Part shown: in pieces, positions 36,868-46,102 of the stretch
Numbering within the stretch: the first letter of the stretch is position 1
How the letters are laid out: each line of letters starts with the position of its first letter
NCBI GenBank assembly: GCA_016718275.1
Contig: JADKEA010000010.1
Location: 62,001-126,000 of the forward strand
Source of the DNA: Candidatus Villigracilis affinis
Lineage (GTDB): Bacteria; Chloroflexota; Anaerolineae; Anaerolineales; Villigracilaceae
DNA: 64,000 nt
Direction: 5' to 3'
Translations under genes and position numbers: made by a program
Notes under the pieces: generated by a model
Seen by the model: only the letters and a program-made list of their open reading frames with translations
What the model was told of the DNA's origin: nothing
Database searches by the model: none

Positions 36868-38851
36868 GAAAACGATCCCGATCGGTAACCTTCCCCCGCA
36901 TCTGGCAACGCTGCTAAACAAGCAAAAAAGGATGGAATGGGGTGAGGACATTCATTATCGTGCCTTGTTCGATCAGACGGGCGAGGTTGTATTCATCATC
37001 GGGATGGATTTGCATTACATTACAGCGAACCGTCAGGCACTTGATCTTTTGGGATATAGGAAAGAAGAGATCGCGGGGTTGCCTGTAAGCTCCGTCATGT
37101 CCTTGAGTGATGGGGTGGAAAACGGTACTGTTCTGGACGACGATGCAAACATGGTGGAGCGTATTTTGAAACGCAAGGATGGTTCCACTTTTCCTGTTGA
37201 GGTCAGTGCTTCGATCATCTACAATGAGAGGAACGAACCCGCCTACATTCAAAGCATTGCTCGTGACATTTCCGAACGAAAACGCTCTGAATTGGCATTG
37301 ACCAAGTATTCGCGCATTCTATCAGCGATAAACCATGCAACGGCGCGCCTGTTGCGCTCCTCGAAAATCGAAACCTTGATGCTCGACGCTCTCGCTGCCC
37401 TTGGCGAGGCGATCGATGTGACCAACAGCGCCATCTTTGAGATCAATACCTTCTCATCTCAATCTGCTGTGATTACACAATATCAATGGAGCAAAAAGAA
37501 TTCGCCTGCCATTGACATTGCGAAACTGATTCTGCCGGTATTTGATTCCATTTTGAAAAACCCGGGTGGTCAATTCTTCAACAGGGACAATTTGTTGAAT
37601 GGGCCATCGTTTTTTGTTTTTCCGATCTATGGCACGCTGGATTCCTGGAAATTCCTCGGCATTTTCGACTCGTCAAAACTTCTTTCATGGTCTCCGTCTG
37701 AGTGTGACGCGGTGGAGATGGCGGCTGGCTTGATCGGTTCTGCATTGCAGCGTACCAGCTATGAAGAGACCATTCGATTGAATGAGACCAGAAATCGGAT
37801 CATTCTTTCGGCTTTGCCTGATCTGCTCATTCGGCTGGACGCCAGCGGAATCATTTTAGATTACACCACCAATCCCGACCATCCACTCTATTTGCATCGT
37901 GACATGATCTCGGGAAGAAAACTCGGCGAGATCTGGCCGCAGGAAACTGTGCAAAAGATCCTTGAAGATCTGGAGAACAAGGAAGCAGAAGAACCCCATC
38001 AGGCACACGGGTTTACCCTGCCGTTCAGTGCCCGCGATTACGAATCCCGTCTGCTGTCGATCAGTGACTCCGAGATACTGGTCGTGGTCCGAGATGTGAC
38101 CGATCAGGCGCGTCTGGATCGGATGAAGTCCGATTTTATCAACCGTGCTTCTCATGAATTGCGCACGCCGCTGACCACTGCCTTGCTTATGACGGAGTTG
38201 ATCCAGGACGGAGGCAGCCGCGAGGAATTGGATCAATATTGGCGAACGTTAACGAGTGAGTTGAATCGTCAAAAAGTATTGATCGACCGATTGCTGATTG
38301 CCGGGCGGCTTGAAAGTGGCATGATGGAATTGGATAGCAGTCATTTGGATCTGCTCCCTGTGCTGGAAGAATCTATTATGGCCGTAAAACCGATCGGTGA
38401 CAAGCGCAACATTTCCATTAAGTTGATGAATCAGGAAACTGATTTTCATATTTTTGGAGATAAAAGCGGATTGCAGCAGGTTTTCATCAACCTGATCAAC
38501 AATGCGATCAAATTTTCACCAAAGGGAAGCACGATCATCGTTGGCATCTGGAAGGGGAACGATCAGGTTCATATCTCGATTGCCGATCAGGGGATCGGTA
38601 TTCCGTCTGATGCTGTGCCGCATCTTTTTCAACGTTTCTATCGCGCAAAAAATGTGACCATCGCCGAGATCCCCGGCAGTGGTATTGGCTTGTATATCGT
38701 CAAATCTATTATTGAGAAATTGGGCGGAGAAATCAACGTGGAAAGCGTTCCAAATAGTGGAACGACATTTACAGTTTCATTCAAGGATGCAGGCCATTTG
38801 CAGGGTTTAGCGCCCGTGGAATTTGCAGGCTCAGAAAAATCCGTTCACTGA
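36860..38851 (+). CDS. PAS/GAF sensor histidine kinase
   Basis: 663 aa, cytoplasmic. PAS at about 30-145 (YRALFDQTGEVVFIIG ... SIARDISERKRSE), GAF-like domain at about 155-300 (LDALAALGEAIDVTNSAIFEI), second PAS at about 310-420 (RNRIILSALPDLLIRLD), HisKA with FINRASHELRTPLTTA (about residue 432), HATPase (INLINNAIKFSPKG; ADQGIGIPSDAVPHLFQRFYR; GSGIGLYIVKSII). The strongly canonical HisKA/HATPase suggests an active kinase. Last gene of the FHA-kinase unit, ended by the large palindrome at 38870. Confidence 0.92.
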   Translation: MDEKTIPIGNLPPHLATLLNKQKRMEWGEDIHYRALFDQTGEVVFIIGMDLHYITANRQALDLLGYRKEEIAGLPVSSVMSLSDGVENGTVLDDDANMVERILKRKDGSTFPVEVSASIIYNERNEPAYIQSIARDISERKRSELALTKYSRILSAINHATARLLRSSKIETLMLDALAALGEAIDVTNSAIFEINTFSSQSAVITQYQWSKKNSPAIDIAKLILPVFDSILKNPGGQFFNRDNLLNGPSFFVFPIYGTLDSWKFLGIFDSSKLLSWSPSECDAVEMAAGLIGSALQRTSYEETIRLNETRNRIILSALPDLLIRLDASGIILDYTTNPDHPLYLHRDMISGRKLGEIWPQETVQKILEDLENKEAEEPHQAHGFTLPFSARDYESRLLSISDSEILVVVRDVTDQARLDRMKSDFINRASHELRTPLTTALLMTELIQDGGSREELDQYWRTLTSELNRQKVLIDRLLIAGRLESGMMELDSSHLDLLPVLEESIMAVKPIGDKRNISIKLMNQETDFHIFGDKSGLQQVFINLINNAIKFSPKGSTIIVGIWKGNDQVHISIADQGIGIPSDAVPHLFQRFYRAKNVTIAEIPGSGIGLYIVKSIIEKLGGEINVESVPNSGTTFTVSFKDAGHLQGLAPVEFAGSEKSVH

Positions 38852-38869
38852 GCCATGACTTGCTTTTAT

Positions 38870-38916
38870 GAACAGGCCCGCGATATCGATATCGCGGGCC
38901 TGTTCGCTATTTTTTG
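38870..38916. terminator. 36-bp perfect palindrome, bidirectional terminator
   Basis: The 36 nt at 38870-38905 are fully self-complementary (GAACAGGCCCGCGATATC and its reverse complement) and are followed by GCTATTTTTTGG. It sits between a plus-strand kinase and a minus-strand permease. Very long and GC-rich for a terminator. Confidence 0.85.
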
Positions 38917-38926
38917 GTTTCTTGCT

Positions 38927-41317
38927 TTATTCGTATGCCAGTGTATCTCTGACAGTCAATTTTGAGGCTCTGCGTGCAGGCAAAGCACTGGCAAGCGAGC
39001 CAAGCGCGATCGTGAAGATCAACCAGGCGACGATTCCGCTTAGGCCGTAGACAGCAGGCATCGGCGCGGTGAGGATCGCCATTCCCACACCATAACAAAG
39101 GAGATTCGTGATCGGGATCGCAATGAGGATGCTGATCATCCAACTGACGATGCCGATGACCATGCCTTCGACGATCACAATGGCTTGAATGTCGCCATTA
39201 CTTGCGCCGATGGCTCGCATCACGCCGATCTCGCGGGTACGTTCGAGCACGTTGATGCTCATCGTTCCCATCAAACCCAGCCCACCGACGATCGCAATCA
39301 GGGTTGCCATGACCAGCATGAAGTAGACGAGGATATCTGTCTGTGATTTTTGATCGCGGATGAAGTCTGCGCTTAATTGCGTGGACCTGATCTGGATTCC
39401 CTGTGCCTCGAAAGCTGATTGCACCATTTCGTTGACTCGTTTTTGAGTTTCTGGATCATGCTGGGTGGTGGTGATGCGCAGGGAATAGGCCATCTCTGTT
39501 TCACCAACGAGGCTGCTGAGATATTCATAATTGGCGTATAGCAGCGGCGGACTGACGTTGCCCGGCATGCTATATGTGCCAACGATCTGCCAGTCTGTTT
39601 CCTTGCCGTTCGCTTCGATGGTAAGCCAGTCACCGACCTTAAGCTCTGGAAAGATATTGAGCAGATGATTTCCGATGACGATGGCATTTTCATCGCCGGG
39701 CTGCAGCCAGCGGCCTGTGGAGATGATCGGGTCGATCAATGTGGAGGTGGATGGCGGCGCAACAAAAAGGATCTGCGTACCAGCTTCATCGTCTCCTTTT
39801 TTGAGTGTGCCGGGGTATTCCAGCCAGCCTTCGGCGCTCTCCACGCCGGGGATGTTTTCGGTGACGCTTGCCACTTTGTCGTAGCGATAGCCGCGGTCAA
39901 ATGCCACGTTGATATCTGCAAGGAAGTAGCCTTGGATGTCCTGCATTACCTTGTCGAAGGATGCCCACAGGTTGTATACGGCGATGAATACCGCGCCTGC
40001 CAGCACCAGTGTGAACAAAGTGATTCCAAGCCGAACCTTGCGTCTGAATGTGTTGCGGATCGAAATGCGAATCGGGCGGGGGATCAGTACGGATCTGTGG
40101 TTCACCGAATCAGATTTTGGAGCGGCGTTACCACCAAGTCCATAGTCGCTGATTGCCTCGCGCACCGTTACACGCACACTGTTGTAAATAGGGAAAATGG
40201 CTGCGAACAAAGGCACCACCAGGGCGACAATTGCCTGTTGAATGAGCGTGGCTGGGTATCCCTTGTATGGCGCGGCATAGAAATTCAACCACTGGGCCAT
40301 GCCTCCGCCAATCTCAGACGCCGCCATATTTGACAGTGGAATCGCCATTGCCAATGCACCCAATCCAAACCCCAGGATCAAGATAACGTACATGCCTGTG
40401 ATCTGCGAGTTGCCCGCGCCCACGGCTTTCATGATTCCGATCTGCCGCGTTTGCTGGGTCATCAATGCGGTGATGGTATTGACGATGAGGAATCCACTCA
40501 GCAGAACGGTCAGGTAACCGAGGATGCTCAGTACGAAGAACACGCCCTGCGTGATGCTCCACGCAAAGTGATGACCAGGTTGATACACACTAACGAAATA
40601 AATGGTTGCGCCTGCGCGCTCCACGCGGTCTGCAACGGCCTGTGCCACTGCGGTCACGTGTTCCTGATCGGTTTGCTTTTCCAGAACGCTGATGGCGAGC
40701 ATTTCATAGCTTGAGGTATCGCCGCCCAGCCATTCCAATGTGTCGGGGGTTACGTAAGCGCCGACTGTGTTTGCGAGGTTGTATGGGATGCCAGTCACAT
40801 CGTGCATGTAACCTGTCAAAGTCAACTCGCGTCTTTTTCCATTTGCCAGTTCCACCACGATCGTATCGCCAGCCTTGTAGCCCATTCCCATCGAACTTCC
40901 ATCGAAGATGGTTTCGTTCTTCCCGTAGGCGGGAATACTGAGTTCACCCGTTACAGGCTTGAGAAAGTTTAACGTCAATTTACCGGGATCTTCCAGTGCG
41001 ATGAAATTTACATCAGTAAAGGTGCCATCGGGGCGGACAATGCGCGCGCCGACCGATGAAAATCCCTGCACCTGATCCACGCCGGGCACGGTGCGGGCGA
41101 TCTTCACCATGTCATCATCGAGCGGGCCTGCATAGACCTGCGCCTCAGATGGGTTGGCGGAAAGATAATCGCCGTCCATGCTTTCGTTCATGTAGAGGCC
41201 CATGTTGCTGTTGAAGCCAACAGCAAACGTGCCTACCATGATCGTCATGATGGTGAGGAAGGTCCGTCCGCGGTTGCCCCAAAAATCAGCCCAGACTTTT
41301 TTCCAGCGCGAGCTCAT
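38927..41317 (-). CDS. FtsX-type ABC transporter permease (MacB-like)
   Basis: 796 aa. N-terminal TM helix (RTFLTIMTIMVGTFAVGF, about 18-36), a periplasmic MacB_PCD-type domain, three TM helices forming a first FtsX domain (about 255-390), a cytoplasmic stretch, a second single TM (GITLFTLVLAGAVFIAVYNL), a second periplasmic domain, and a last three-helix FtsX domain (LMVMATLIAIVGGLGLMGTMSINVLERTREIGVMRAIGAS). The ERTREIGVMRAIGAS coupling motif is typical. Type VII ABC exporters use ATP to drive periplasmic movement, exporting peptides, antibiotics or lipoproteins. The ATG overlaps the ATPase stop by 4 nt; with the upstream fusion protein it forms a tripartite system. Confidence 0.92.
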   Translation of the reverse strand: MSSRWKKVWADFWGNRGRTFLTIMTIMVGTFAVGFNSNMGLYMNESMDGDYLSANPSEAQVYAGPLDDDMVKIARTVPGVDQVQGFSSVGARIVRPDGTFTDVNFIALEDPGKLTLNFLKPVTGELSIPAYGKNETIFDGSSMGMGYKAGDTIVVELANGKRRELTLTGYMHDVTGIPYNLANTVGAYVTPDTLEWLGGDTSSYEMLAISVLEKQTDQEHVTAVAQAVADRVERAGATIYFVSVYQPGHHFAWSITQGVFFVLSILGYLTVLLSGFLIVNTITALMTQQTRQIGIMKAVGAGNSQITGMYVILILGFGLGALAMAIPLSNMAASEIGGGMAQWLNFYAAPYKGYPATLIQQAIVALVVPLFAAIFPIYNSVRVTVREAISDYGLGGNAAPKSDSVNHRSVLIPRPIRISIRNTFRRKVRLGITLFTLVLAGAVFIAVYNLWASFDKVMQDIQGYFLADINVAFDRGYRYDKVASVTENIPGVESAEGWLEYPGTLKKGDDEAGTQILFVAPPSTSTLIDPIISTGRWLQPGDENAIVIGNHLLNIFPELKVGDWLTIEANGKETDWQIVGTYSMPGNVSPPLLYANYEYLSSLVGETEMAYSLRITTTQHDPETQKRVNEMVQSAFEAQGIQIRSTQLSADFIRDQKSQTDILVYFMLVMATLIAIVGGLGLMGTMSINVLERTREIGVMRAIGASNGDIQAIVIVEGMVIGIVSWMISILIAIPITNLLCYGVGMAILTAPMPAVYGLSGIVAWLIFTIALGSLASALPARRASKLTVRDTLAYE

Positions 41318-42447
41318 TTGGAGCCTCCCAGAATGGACATGTGCTCGTCTTCGTGTTTATCTGCCATTTGATGCAGCGCTTCACGCGTGACTTCAGACTG
41401 GTCCAGCAATTCTTTGAGTTGACCATACTCGATGGAAAGCACTTCAACAGGTCCGCTTTCCGAGGCGCGGACGGAAGCCAGATGTTTCTTTTCGTGGAAG
41501 AATTCGATTTCGCCGAAGCATTTTCCAGGTCCGAGTTGAAGCGCGACCACATCCGATTGATTTGTGCGGGGAAGGATCACTTCCACGGTTCCCTTTGAGA
41601 CAACGTAGAACGTATCCGCATGTGTCCCTTCGGAAAGGATCATTGCGCCAGGCTCAAAATGCTGGGACTTGGCGGTACGCGTAAGTTGCAACAGTTGCGC
41701 GGCGGTAAGGGTGGGCATGGCCTTTGCCACATACTCATTGACGATCTCGCCGTCTGCGATGAGGGCGGTGCGGTGCGTGCGTTTTGCCAATGCGCTGTCG
41801 TGTGTGACGATGATGATGGTCTTGCCTTTTGCGACCAGGTCGTTGAACAAAGTGAACACAGACTCGGCTGTCTTTGAGTCGAGATTGCCTGTCGGCTCAT
41901 CGGCGATGATGACGGGCGGGTCGTTGGCGAGTGCACGGGCAATCGCCACGCGCTGCTGCTGTCCGCCGGAGAGGGCGGTGGGGAGCTTGTGCGCATGGTC
42001 CGCGAGTTCGACCAATTCAAGCAATTGCATCGCGCGCTGGTGACGTTCGCGCATGGGATAGGTTCTGCAGAAATCCATCGGCAGCATGATGTTTTCGATG
42101 ACGGAGATCATCGGCAGTAATTGAAAGAACTGGAATACAACGCCGAGATTCTTTCCGCGCCAGCGTGCCATTTTATTTTCGCTGAGTTTGTGTACCGCCG
42201 TATCATTCACCCAGACTTCGCCGCTGGTGGGAATGTCGATGCCTGTGATCATATTCAATAAAGTTGTCTTGCCGCTGCCCGATTTACCGATAATGCTGAC
42301 GAACTCGCCTGCGTTGATTTGCAAGTCCACGCTGTCAAGCGCGTGATAATCGCCGACGGCAGTTTTGTAAAATTTATTTACTTCACGCAGGTCGATCATC
42401 GGGTGGCTGACTGAGCTGTCGTTGTTGTTTTTTTGAAAGAATGCCAT
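41314..42447 (-). CDS. ABC transporter ATPase fused to a cyclic-nucleotide-binding domain
   Basis: 377 aa. Residues about 18-240 are a LolD/MacB-type ATPase: Walker A GKSGSGKTT, Q loop VVFQFFQLLP, signature LSGGQQQR, Walker B VIIADEPTGNLDS, switch IIVTHD. Residues about 250-365 are a cNMP-binding (CAP/CNB) domain: FEPGAMILSEGTHADTFYVV, GPGKCFGEIEFFHE and the cassette Arg in HLASVRAS. The fusion suggests that cAMP or a related nucleotide gates ATP hydrolysis or coupling. It forms the ATPase of the export system with the permease downstream (4-nt overlap) and the membrane fusion protein upstream. Confidence 0.93.
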   Translation of the reverse strand: MAFFQKNNNDSSVSHPMIDLREVNKFYKTAVGDYHALDSVDLQINAGEFVSIIGKSGSGKTTLLNMITGIDIPTSGEVWVNDTAVHKLSENKMARWRGKNLGVVFQFFQLLPMISVIENIMLPMDFCRTYPMRERHQRAMQLLELVELADHAHKLPTALSGGQQQRVAIARALANDPPVIIADEPTGNLDSKTAESVFTLFNDLVAKGKTIIIVTHDSALAKRTHRTALIADGEIVNEYVAKAMPTLTAAQLLQLTRTAKSQHFEPGAMILSEGTHADTFYVVSKGTVEVILPRTNQSDVVALQLGPGKCFGEIEFFHEKKHLASVRASESGPVEVLSIEYGQLKELLDQSEVTREALHQMADKHEDEHMSILGGSK

Positions 42448-42487
42448 TTTGTACGTGCCTTTCTTGCGCGGATGTTTGAGGTGAGTG

Positions 42488-42577
42488 GTGTGCGTCGCAC
42501 CAGACGGGTAGAGGAATCTCGTAAATCAGTAAAATCTACTTGTTCGGATTGTCTCTTCGAAGTTGTGCGACGCACAC
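42488..42577. repeat. 13-bp inverted repeat pair between fusion-protein and ATPase genes
   Basis: GTGTGCGTCGCAC at 42488-42500 and its exact complement GTGCGACGCACAC at 42565-42577, 64 nt apart. Each arm also contains its own small palindrome (GTGCGACGCAC). There is no T run, so it is not a simple terminator; a mobile miniature element or a regulatory structure are options. Confidence 0.6.
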
Positions 42578-42623
42578 TCTCTTTTGATCAGGATCAGTTC
42601 TAAAGTCCAGCGCGAAGCGTTTT

Positions 42624-43679
42624 TTATTCCGCAAATTTGACGATGGCGGTCATACCCCAGCGCATTGCAGGGTCTTGTTCGGTGAGCAGGATGGTGACTT
42701 CGTAGACAACATCGCCCTGATTTTCAGAGAAGTTCTGGCTGATGGAGAGGACGTTGCCGCTCAACTCCACGCCGGGAAGTGCATCCAGTGTGACGGTAAC
42801 AGCCTGGCCTTCAGAGATCTTGACCACGTCGATTTCGGTCAGGTCGGTGGTCTTGACGACCCATTTTGAATTATCGGCAATCGTAATGACAGGCTGGCCC
42901 GAGGCGGCAAATTCGCCGACTTTGAGATTAAGGTCTGTGATGAGACCAGGGAAGGGCGCACGTACTTCGGCGCTGGCAAGGGCGGCACGAGTGCCGGCAG
43001 TATCCGCCGAGAAGGACGGGTCTTTCAGGGCTTCATAATCTTTTTGGGCAAGGGTCAGGCGGGAATTGGCATTTTGCAATGTCGAGTCAAGTTCAAGCCA
43101 TAAAATGGCCTTGCGATAGCGGGCCCAGGCATCATCAAGCGCCTGCTTGTAGATCTTGGCTGTGCCAGTGACCACGCCGCTGTTCTTTTCCGCTTCGGTT
43201 TGAGCAAGGCTGCGTTCGCTGAGGTTTTTATACGGTTCGAAATCGGCGCGTGCCTTATCCAGCTTCACAAGCATGGCATCCACAGCCTCAGATGGGGTCA
43301 TTCCCGTGAAATCGGAGGGGACATCGAAATTATCGAGCTTGAACTGCGCATCGCGTACTTCCTGATAAGCAGCCGTTAATTCCGCGAGTGCCTTGGCTTG
43401 CGCGGTTTCGAGGGTTTGGGCTTCGCTTGATTTCAGGCGGGCAATGACATCGCCCGCAGCGACTTCATTCCCTTCACTGAACAATACTTCGCTGACAAGT
43501 CCGCTTGCGTTCAGGGCCAATTCCGTATAGTGGATTGGTTCCAGTTTTCCTTCGGCGATAATGGTGTTATCGGCGATGACGGTGGGGATGGGGGTGGCCT
43601 CTGCTGTGGCGGGGGCTGCGCCGCAGGCCGTTGCAAAAAGGGAGATAACCAGGAGTGCGATCAGATGTGTATGTTTCAT
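42624..43679 (-). CDS. Lipoprotein membrane fusion protein (HlyD/MacA-like)
   Basis: About 351 aa from the start chosen because AAAGGA lies upstream and a signal peptide begins there (MKHTHLIALLVISLFATACG). Lipobox ATAC places lipidated Cys near residue 19. Then a low-complexity Thr/Ala/Pro linker, a lipoyl-like half (ALNASGLVSEVLFSEGNEVAAGDVIARL), a long alpha-hairpin (about 85-215) and the second barrel half (VRAPFPGLITDLNLKVGEFAASGQPVITIAD). This is the periplasm-side adaptor of RND/ABC export systems, here of the MacB-type permease and CNB-ATPase encoded downstream. In an organism likely lacking a typical outer membrane it may act as a substrate chaperone at the cell surface. Confidence 0.9.
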   Translation of the reverse strand: MKHTHLIALLVISLFATACGAAPATAEATPIPTVIADNTIIAEGKLEPIHYTELALNASGLVSEVLFSEGNEVAAGDVIARLKSSEAQTLETAQAKALAELTAAYQEVRDAQFKLDNFDVPSDFTGMTPSEAVDAMLVKLDKARADFEPYKNLSERSLAQTEAEKNSGVVTGTAKIYKQALDDAWARYRKAILWLELDSTLQNANSRLTLAQKDYEALKDPSFSADTAGTRAALASAEVRAPFPGLITDLNLKVGEFAASGQPVITIADNSKWVVKTTDLTEIDVVKISEGQAVTVTLDALPGVELSGNVLSISQNFSENQGDVVYEVTILLTEQDPAMRWGMTAIVKFAE

Positions 43680-43877
43680 TTGTGCTGTCCTTTTTAAATT
43701 TAGCTTATCCCGCATGGGATTAATTTTCAAGGGTATCTACGCACTTTTTTGGATTTGGTTGCACTATTTTCCTGATACACAAAGCTGCTCAGCCTTATTT
43801 CCCTGTGGCTGATCAACTTTCGTTGAAGACGGTTCTTTGGAACTACGCCCTGCCATCCATGAAAGTGGCTGGGAATA

Positions 43878-44228
43878 TCAATTGGTGATATGAAAATAGA
43901 AAAGAACGAAATTTTCCATGCCTTTCGGGTCTCTCATTCCGTGTGCAAAGAACGTGTCCCCAAGGATCGGGGCGAACGGCGCTTTCTCGTTTTTTACCCA
44001 TCCACCCAAAGTGGTTTGCATGTTTTGGGGAGTGTGCATGGTGGAAATATACAACTGATTGGAAAATGTCATTCGTGTGGTTTTACTGATCAACCCCATA
44101 CGCTGTGCAAATGCCTTGTCTTTAGCGGAGAGCATATCTGAGGCCAGGCGGCATACCCCGATCAACGCGTCGTTCTCCATTTTGTTGGGAGTGAAAGCCA
44201 TCATGTAAACTGTTTGAAGTGTAGGCAT
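43878..44228 (-). CDS. Hypothetical protein
   Basis: 116 aa, not recognised. No signal peptide, no membrane segment, no clear metal-binding motif; moderately rich in Met, Thr and Phe (VYMMAFTPNKMENDALIGV, FSNQLYISTMHTP, ILGDTFFAHGMRDPKG). A very good ribosome site (AAAGGAG, 7 nt before the ATG) and a nearby TATAAT on the minus strand support a real gene. It is divergent from the AlkZ-related gene and on the same strand as, but 200 nt from, the membrane fusion gene. Confidence 0.6.
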   Translation of the reverse strand: MPTLQTVYMMAFTPNKMENDALIGVCRLASDMLSAKDKAFAQRMGLISKTTRMTFSNQLYISTMHTPQNMQTTLGGWVKNEKAPFAPILGDTFFAHGMRDPKGMENFVLFYFHITN

Positions 44229-44304
44229 GGTGTTCTCCTTTTTGCGGATTATAGTTTATTCCACAGCCCAGGCTCGGGTGGAAAACGTATATTACAATAG
44301 GCCT

Positions 44305-45162
44305 ATGACCAAGATCAATTTGAAGAAATTAAACACGCATCGCGCTCGGACCTTCAATCTGCCTCCTGCCAAAAGACTCTCGTCGCCAGCCCAGGCATTG
44401 ACCTTTGTCAACAAGCGCGGCTTCACGTATTTCTGGCCCATCAAAGGCATTGACCTGCCCTCGCTGTGGACAGCCGTTGCGGGTGACCGTCCCGTTGCCG
44501 ACAAGCACGACGACCCCGGTCACATCACCTGGGGCTGGAAGGACGGCGCGCTCGATAAAAAGATCTGGTATTACGCAAAGATCCTGCGCGGCAAAGCCAC
44601 AATGATCTCACTTGAAACCGCCCCGTACTTTTACGCCCTCTCTGAAAATTACGGCTCGCCCGAAGAAGATTACCTGATCGCCTACGAAGAAGGACGGCTG
44701 AATCAGGCCTCGAAACAAGTCTATGAGGCCCTGCTCGAAAACGGCGCGTTGAACACGCTCGACCTGCGGAAAATGGCGAAGCTCTCCAACGCAAAAGACT
44801 CTGAATTCAACAAGGCGCTCGAGCAATTGCAAAGGGATTTCAAGATATTGCCCATTGGTGTGGCGCAGGCAGGCGCCTGGAAATATTCCCACATCTACGA
44901 AATTGTCCCGCGTCATTTTCCAGACCTGCCCGAACAGGCACGCAAGATCACCGAATCACAAGCGCGGATGAAACTGCTCGAACTGTATTTCAACCTCGTC
45001 GGCGCAGCACAGACGAGGGATATCACCAAATTATTTGGCTGGTCGAATGAAGTTGCCAACCGCACCTTGAATAAATTGATCGATCAAGACCTGCTTTTGG
45101 CCGTTACCCACCCAAGCCAAGCAGGGGAGTGGATCGCCCTTCCAACCGTAGTAACGACTTAA
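44305..45162 (+). CDS. Winged-helix, AlkZ-related protein
   Basis: 285 aa. The sequence resembles the AlkZ-related/YcaQ-like group of winged-helix DNA-binding proteins: FVNKRGFTYFWPIKGIDLPSLW near the front, a helix-turn-helix-like stretch (KQVYEALLENGALNTLDLRKM) in the middle, and a second winged helix near the C-terminus (DITKLFGWSNEVANRTLNKLIDQ). True AlkZ enzymes unhook DNA interstrand crosslinks; the catalytic QxQ motif was not found, so enzymatic activity is uncertain. The start at 44305 is the first ATG that matches the basic N-terminus (MTKINLKKLNTHRAR). Followed by a strong terminator. Confidence 0.65.
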   Translation: MTKINLKKLNTHRARTFNLPPAKRLSSPAQALTFVNKRGFTYFWPIKGIDLPSLWTAVAGDRPVADKHDDPGHITWGWKDGALDKKIWYYAKILRGKATMISLETAPYFYALSENYGSPEEDYLIAYEEGRLNQASKQVYEALLENGALNTLDLRKMAKLSNAKDSEFNKALEQLQRDFKILPIGVAQAGAWKYSHIYEIVPRHFPDLPEQARKITESQARMKLLELYFNLVGAAQTRDITKLFGWSNEVANRTLNKLIDQDLLLAVTHPSQAGEWIALPTVVTT

Positions 45163-45173
45163 GTTATTACTAC

Positions 45174-45207
45174 AAAAAGTCCCGTGAAATTTCACGGGAC
45201 TTTTTTC
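45174..45207. terminator. Bidirectional terminator
   Basis: AAAAAGTCCCGTGAAA / TTTCACGGGACTTTTT is a perfect palindrome between convergent genes (AlkZ-related and SET). Confidence 0.9.
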
Positions 45208-45208
45208 T

Positions 45209-45796
45209 TTATTCGTAAACTGGTGTTGTCGCTGAAGGAAACTTCGGTGATTTCGCCATGCGAATCGCTTGTTCAAAAGCGCGCTTCTCTTTGCGCTGGG
45301 CATCGATCTTGCGCTGAACGTGCGGGGCAAAGAACCCCGCGTAGCGTTTTTGAAGCTCAGGCTTCTGCCAGTCATTGCCGCCAACTGTACCGCGGCATGT
45401 AACGGCTCCGCACCCACAATTGAATTCATCGTAGGGCATGGTGTCGCTCATGGCATAGTCAAAACAAACTTCCTCGCCGATTTTGATGTCTCGCATTGCA
45501 ACGAGTCCAATCTGGCCCGAAAGACCTGCATTCGGATTACACGAGTGATTGACATAATCTCCTTCTCCAATGGGGCGCGGCACCAGGAAATGACGATCTT
45601 CTACCTGGATGCACAAACTGCGCTCACGGTCAGGAAGGTGGATAAAGGCGTCCCATTCATAAACGACGCCCCCGAAAACGGCTACGAGCTCACCTTTGTT
45701 GATGGGCTCAAGGGCATAAATGCCGTTTCCACTGCCATCGGCCTTCGGGCGGCCTTCCAACTTAGAAGACAGATAGGAACTTGGTTGCTTGGACAT
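45209..45796 (-). CDS. SET-domain protein methyltransferase
   Basis: 195 aa. SET domain at about 8-125: GNGIYALEPINKGELVAVFGG (SAM-binding start), the knot motif VNHSCNPNAGL, and EEVCFDYAMSD with the conserved Tyr. A post-SET-like cysteine cluster follows (FNCGCGAVTCRG), able to complete a zinc site near the active site. The basic C-terminal tail (about 150-195) is extra. SET enzymes methylate lysines of proteins; bacterial ones are scattered and probably acquired by transfer, with targets mostly unknown. AAGGAAG ribosome site. It stands alone between a terminator and a non-coding stretch. Confidence 0.9.
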   Translation of the reverse strand: MSKQPSSYLSSKLEGRPKADGSGNGIYALEPINKGELVAVFGGVVYEWDAFIHLPDRERSLCIQVEDRHFLVPRPIGEGDYVNHSCNPNAGLSGQIGLVAMRDIKIGEEVCFDYAMSDTMPYDEFNCGCGAVTCRGTVGGNDWQKPELQKRYAGFFAPHVQRKIDAQRKEKRAFEQAIRMAKSPKFPSATTPVYE

Positions 45797-46102
45797 TCAT
45801 ATAACTTCCTTTCAAGAAGTGGATTAAAGATTAACAGCGCCCTCCCCGGTGGTCGAGCCGGGAAAAACGCCATTGGTGAGGTAATCATACAATAAATTTT
45901 CTGCATGTAAAGGTTTTTGTAATACCAATTGCCTTACATTTCATGATGATTTTTTATCAAGAATCCCCTTGTGCGTTATTTAAATCCCCCGCATGGTTGC
46001 TTGAGTGCCTAATAAATATTTACCTTTTTTGGATGAATATCCGCTTCACGCTTCGCGCACCTGAAATTGATTCGGCTCAAATTGCATTTCTTCCCCTGAA
46101 AA
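45797..46102. other. Intergenic stretch, no gene
   Basis: Holds the SET gene leader (a CCCGG/CCGGG hairpin on the minus strand near 45850-45872) and, at 46041-46057, the short repeat CCGCTTCACGCTTCGCG shared with 17171-17187 downstream of glnA. Otherwise AT-rich with nothing recognisable. Confidence 0.5.

Noticed and set aside
45840..45880. tRNA-like or selenocysteine-type structure upstream of the SET gene
   Set aside because: Only a simple 5-bp hairpin could be drawn; no T-arm or acceptor stem.
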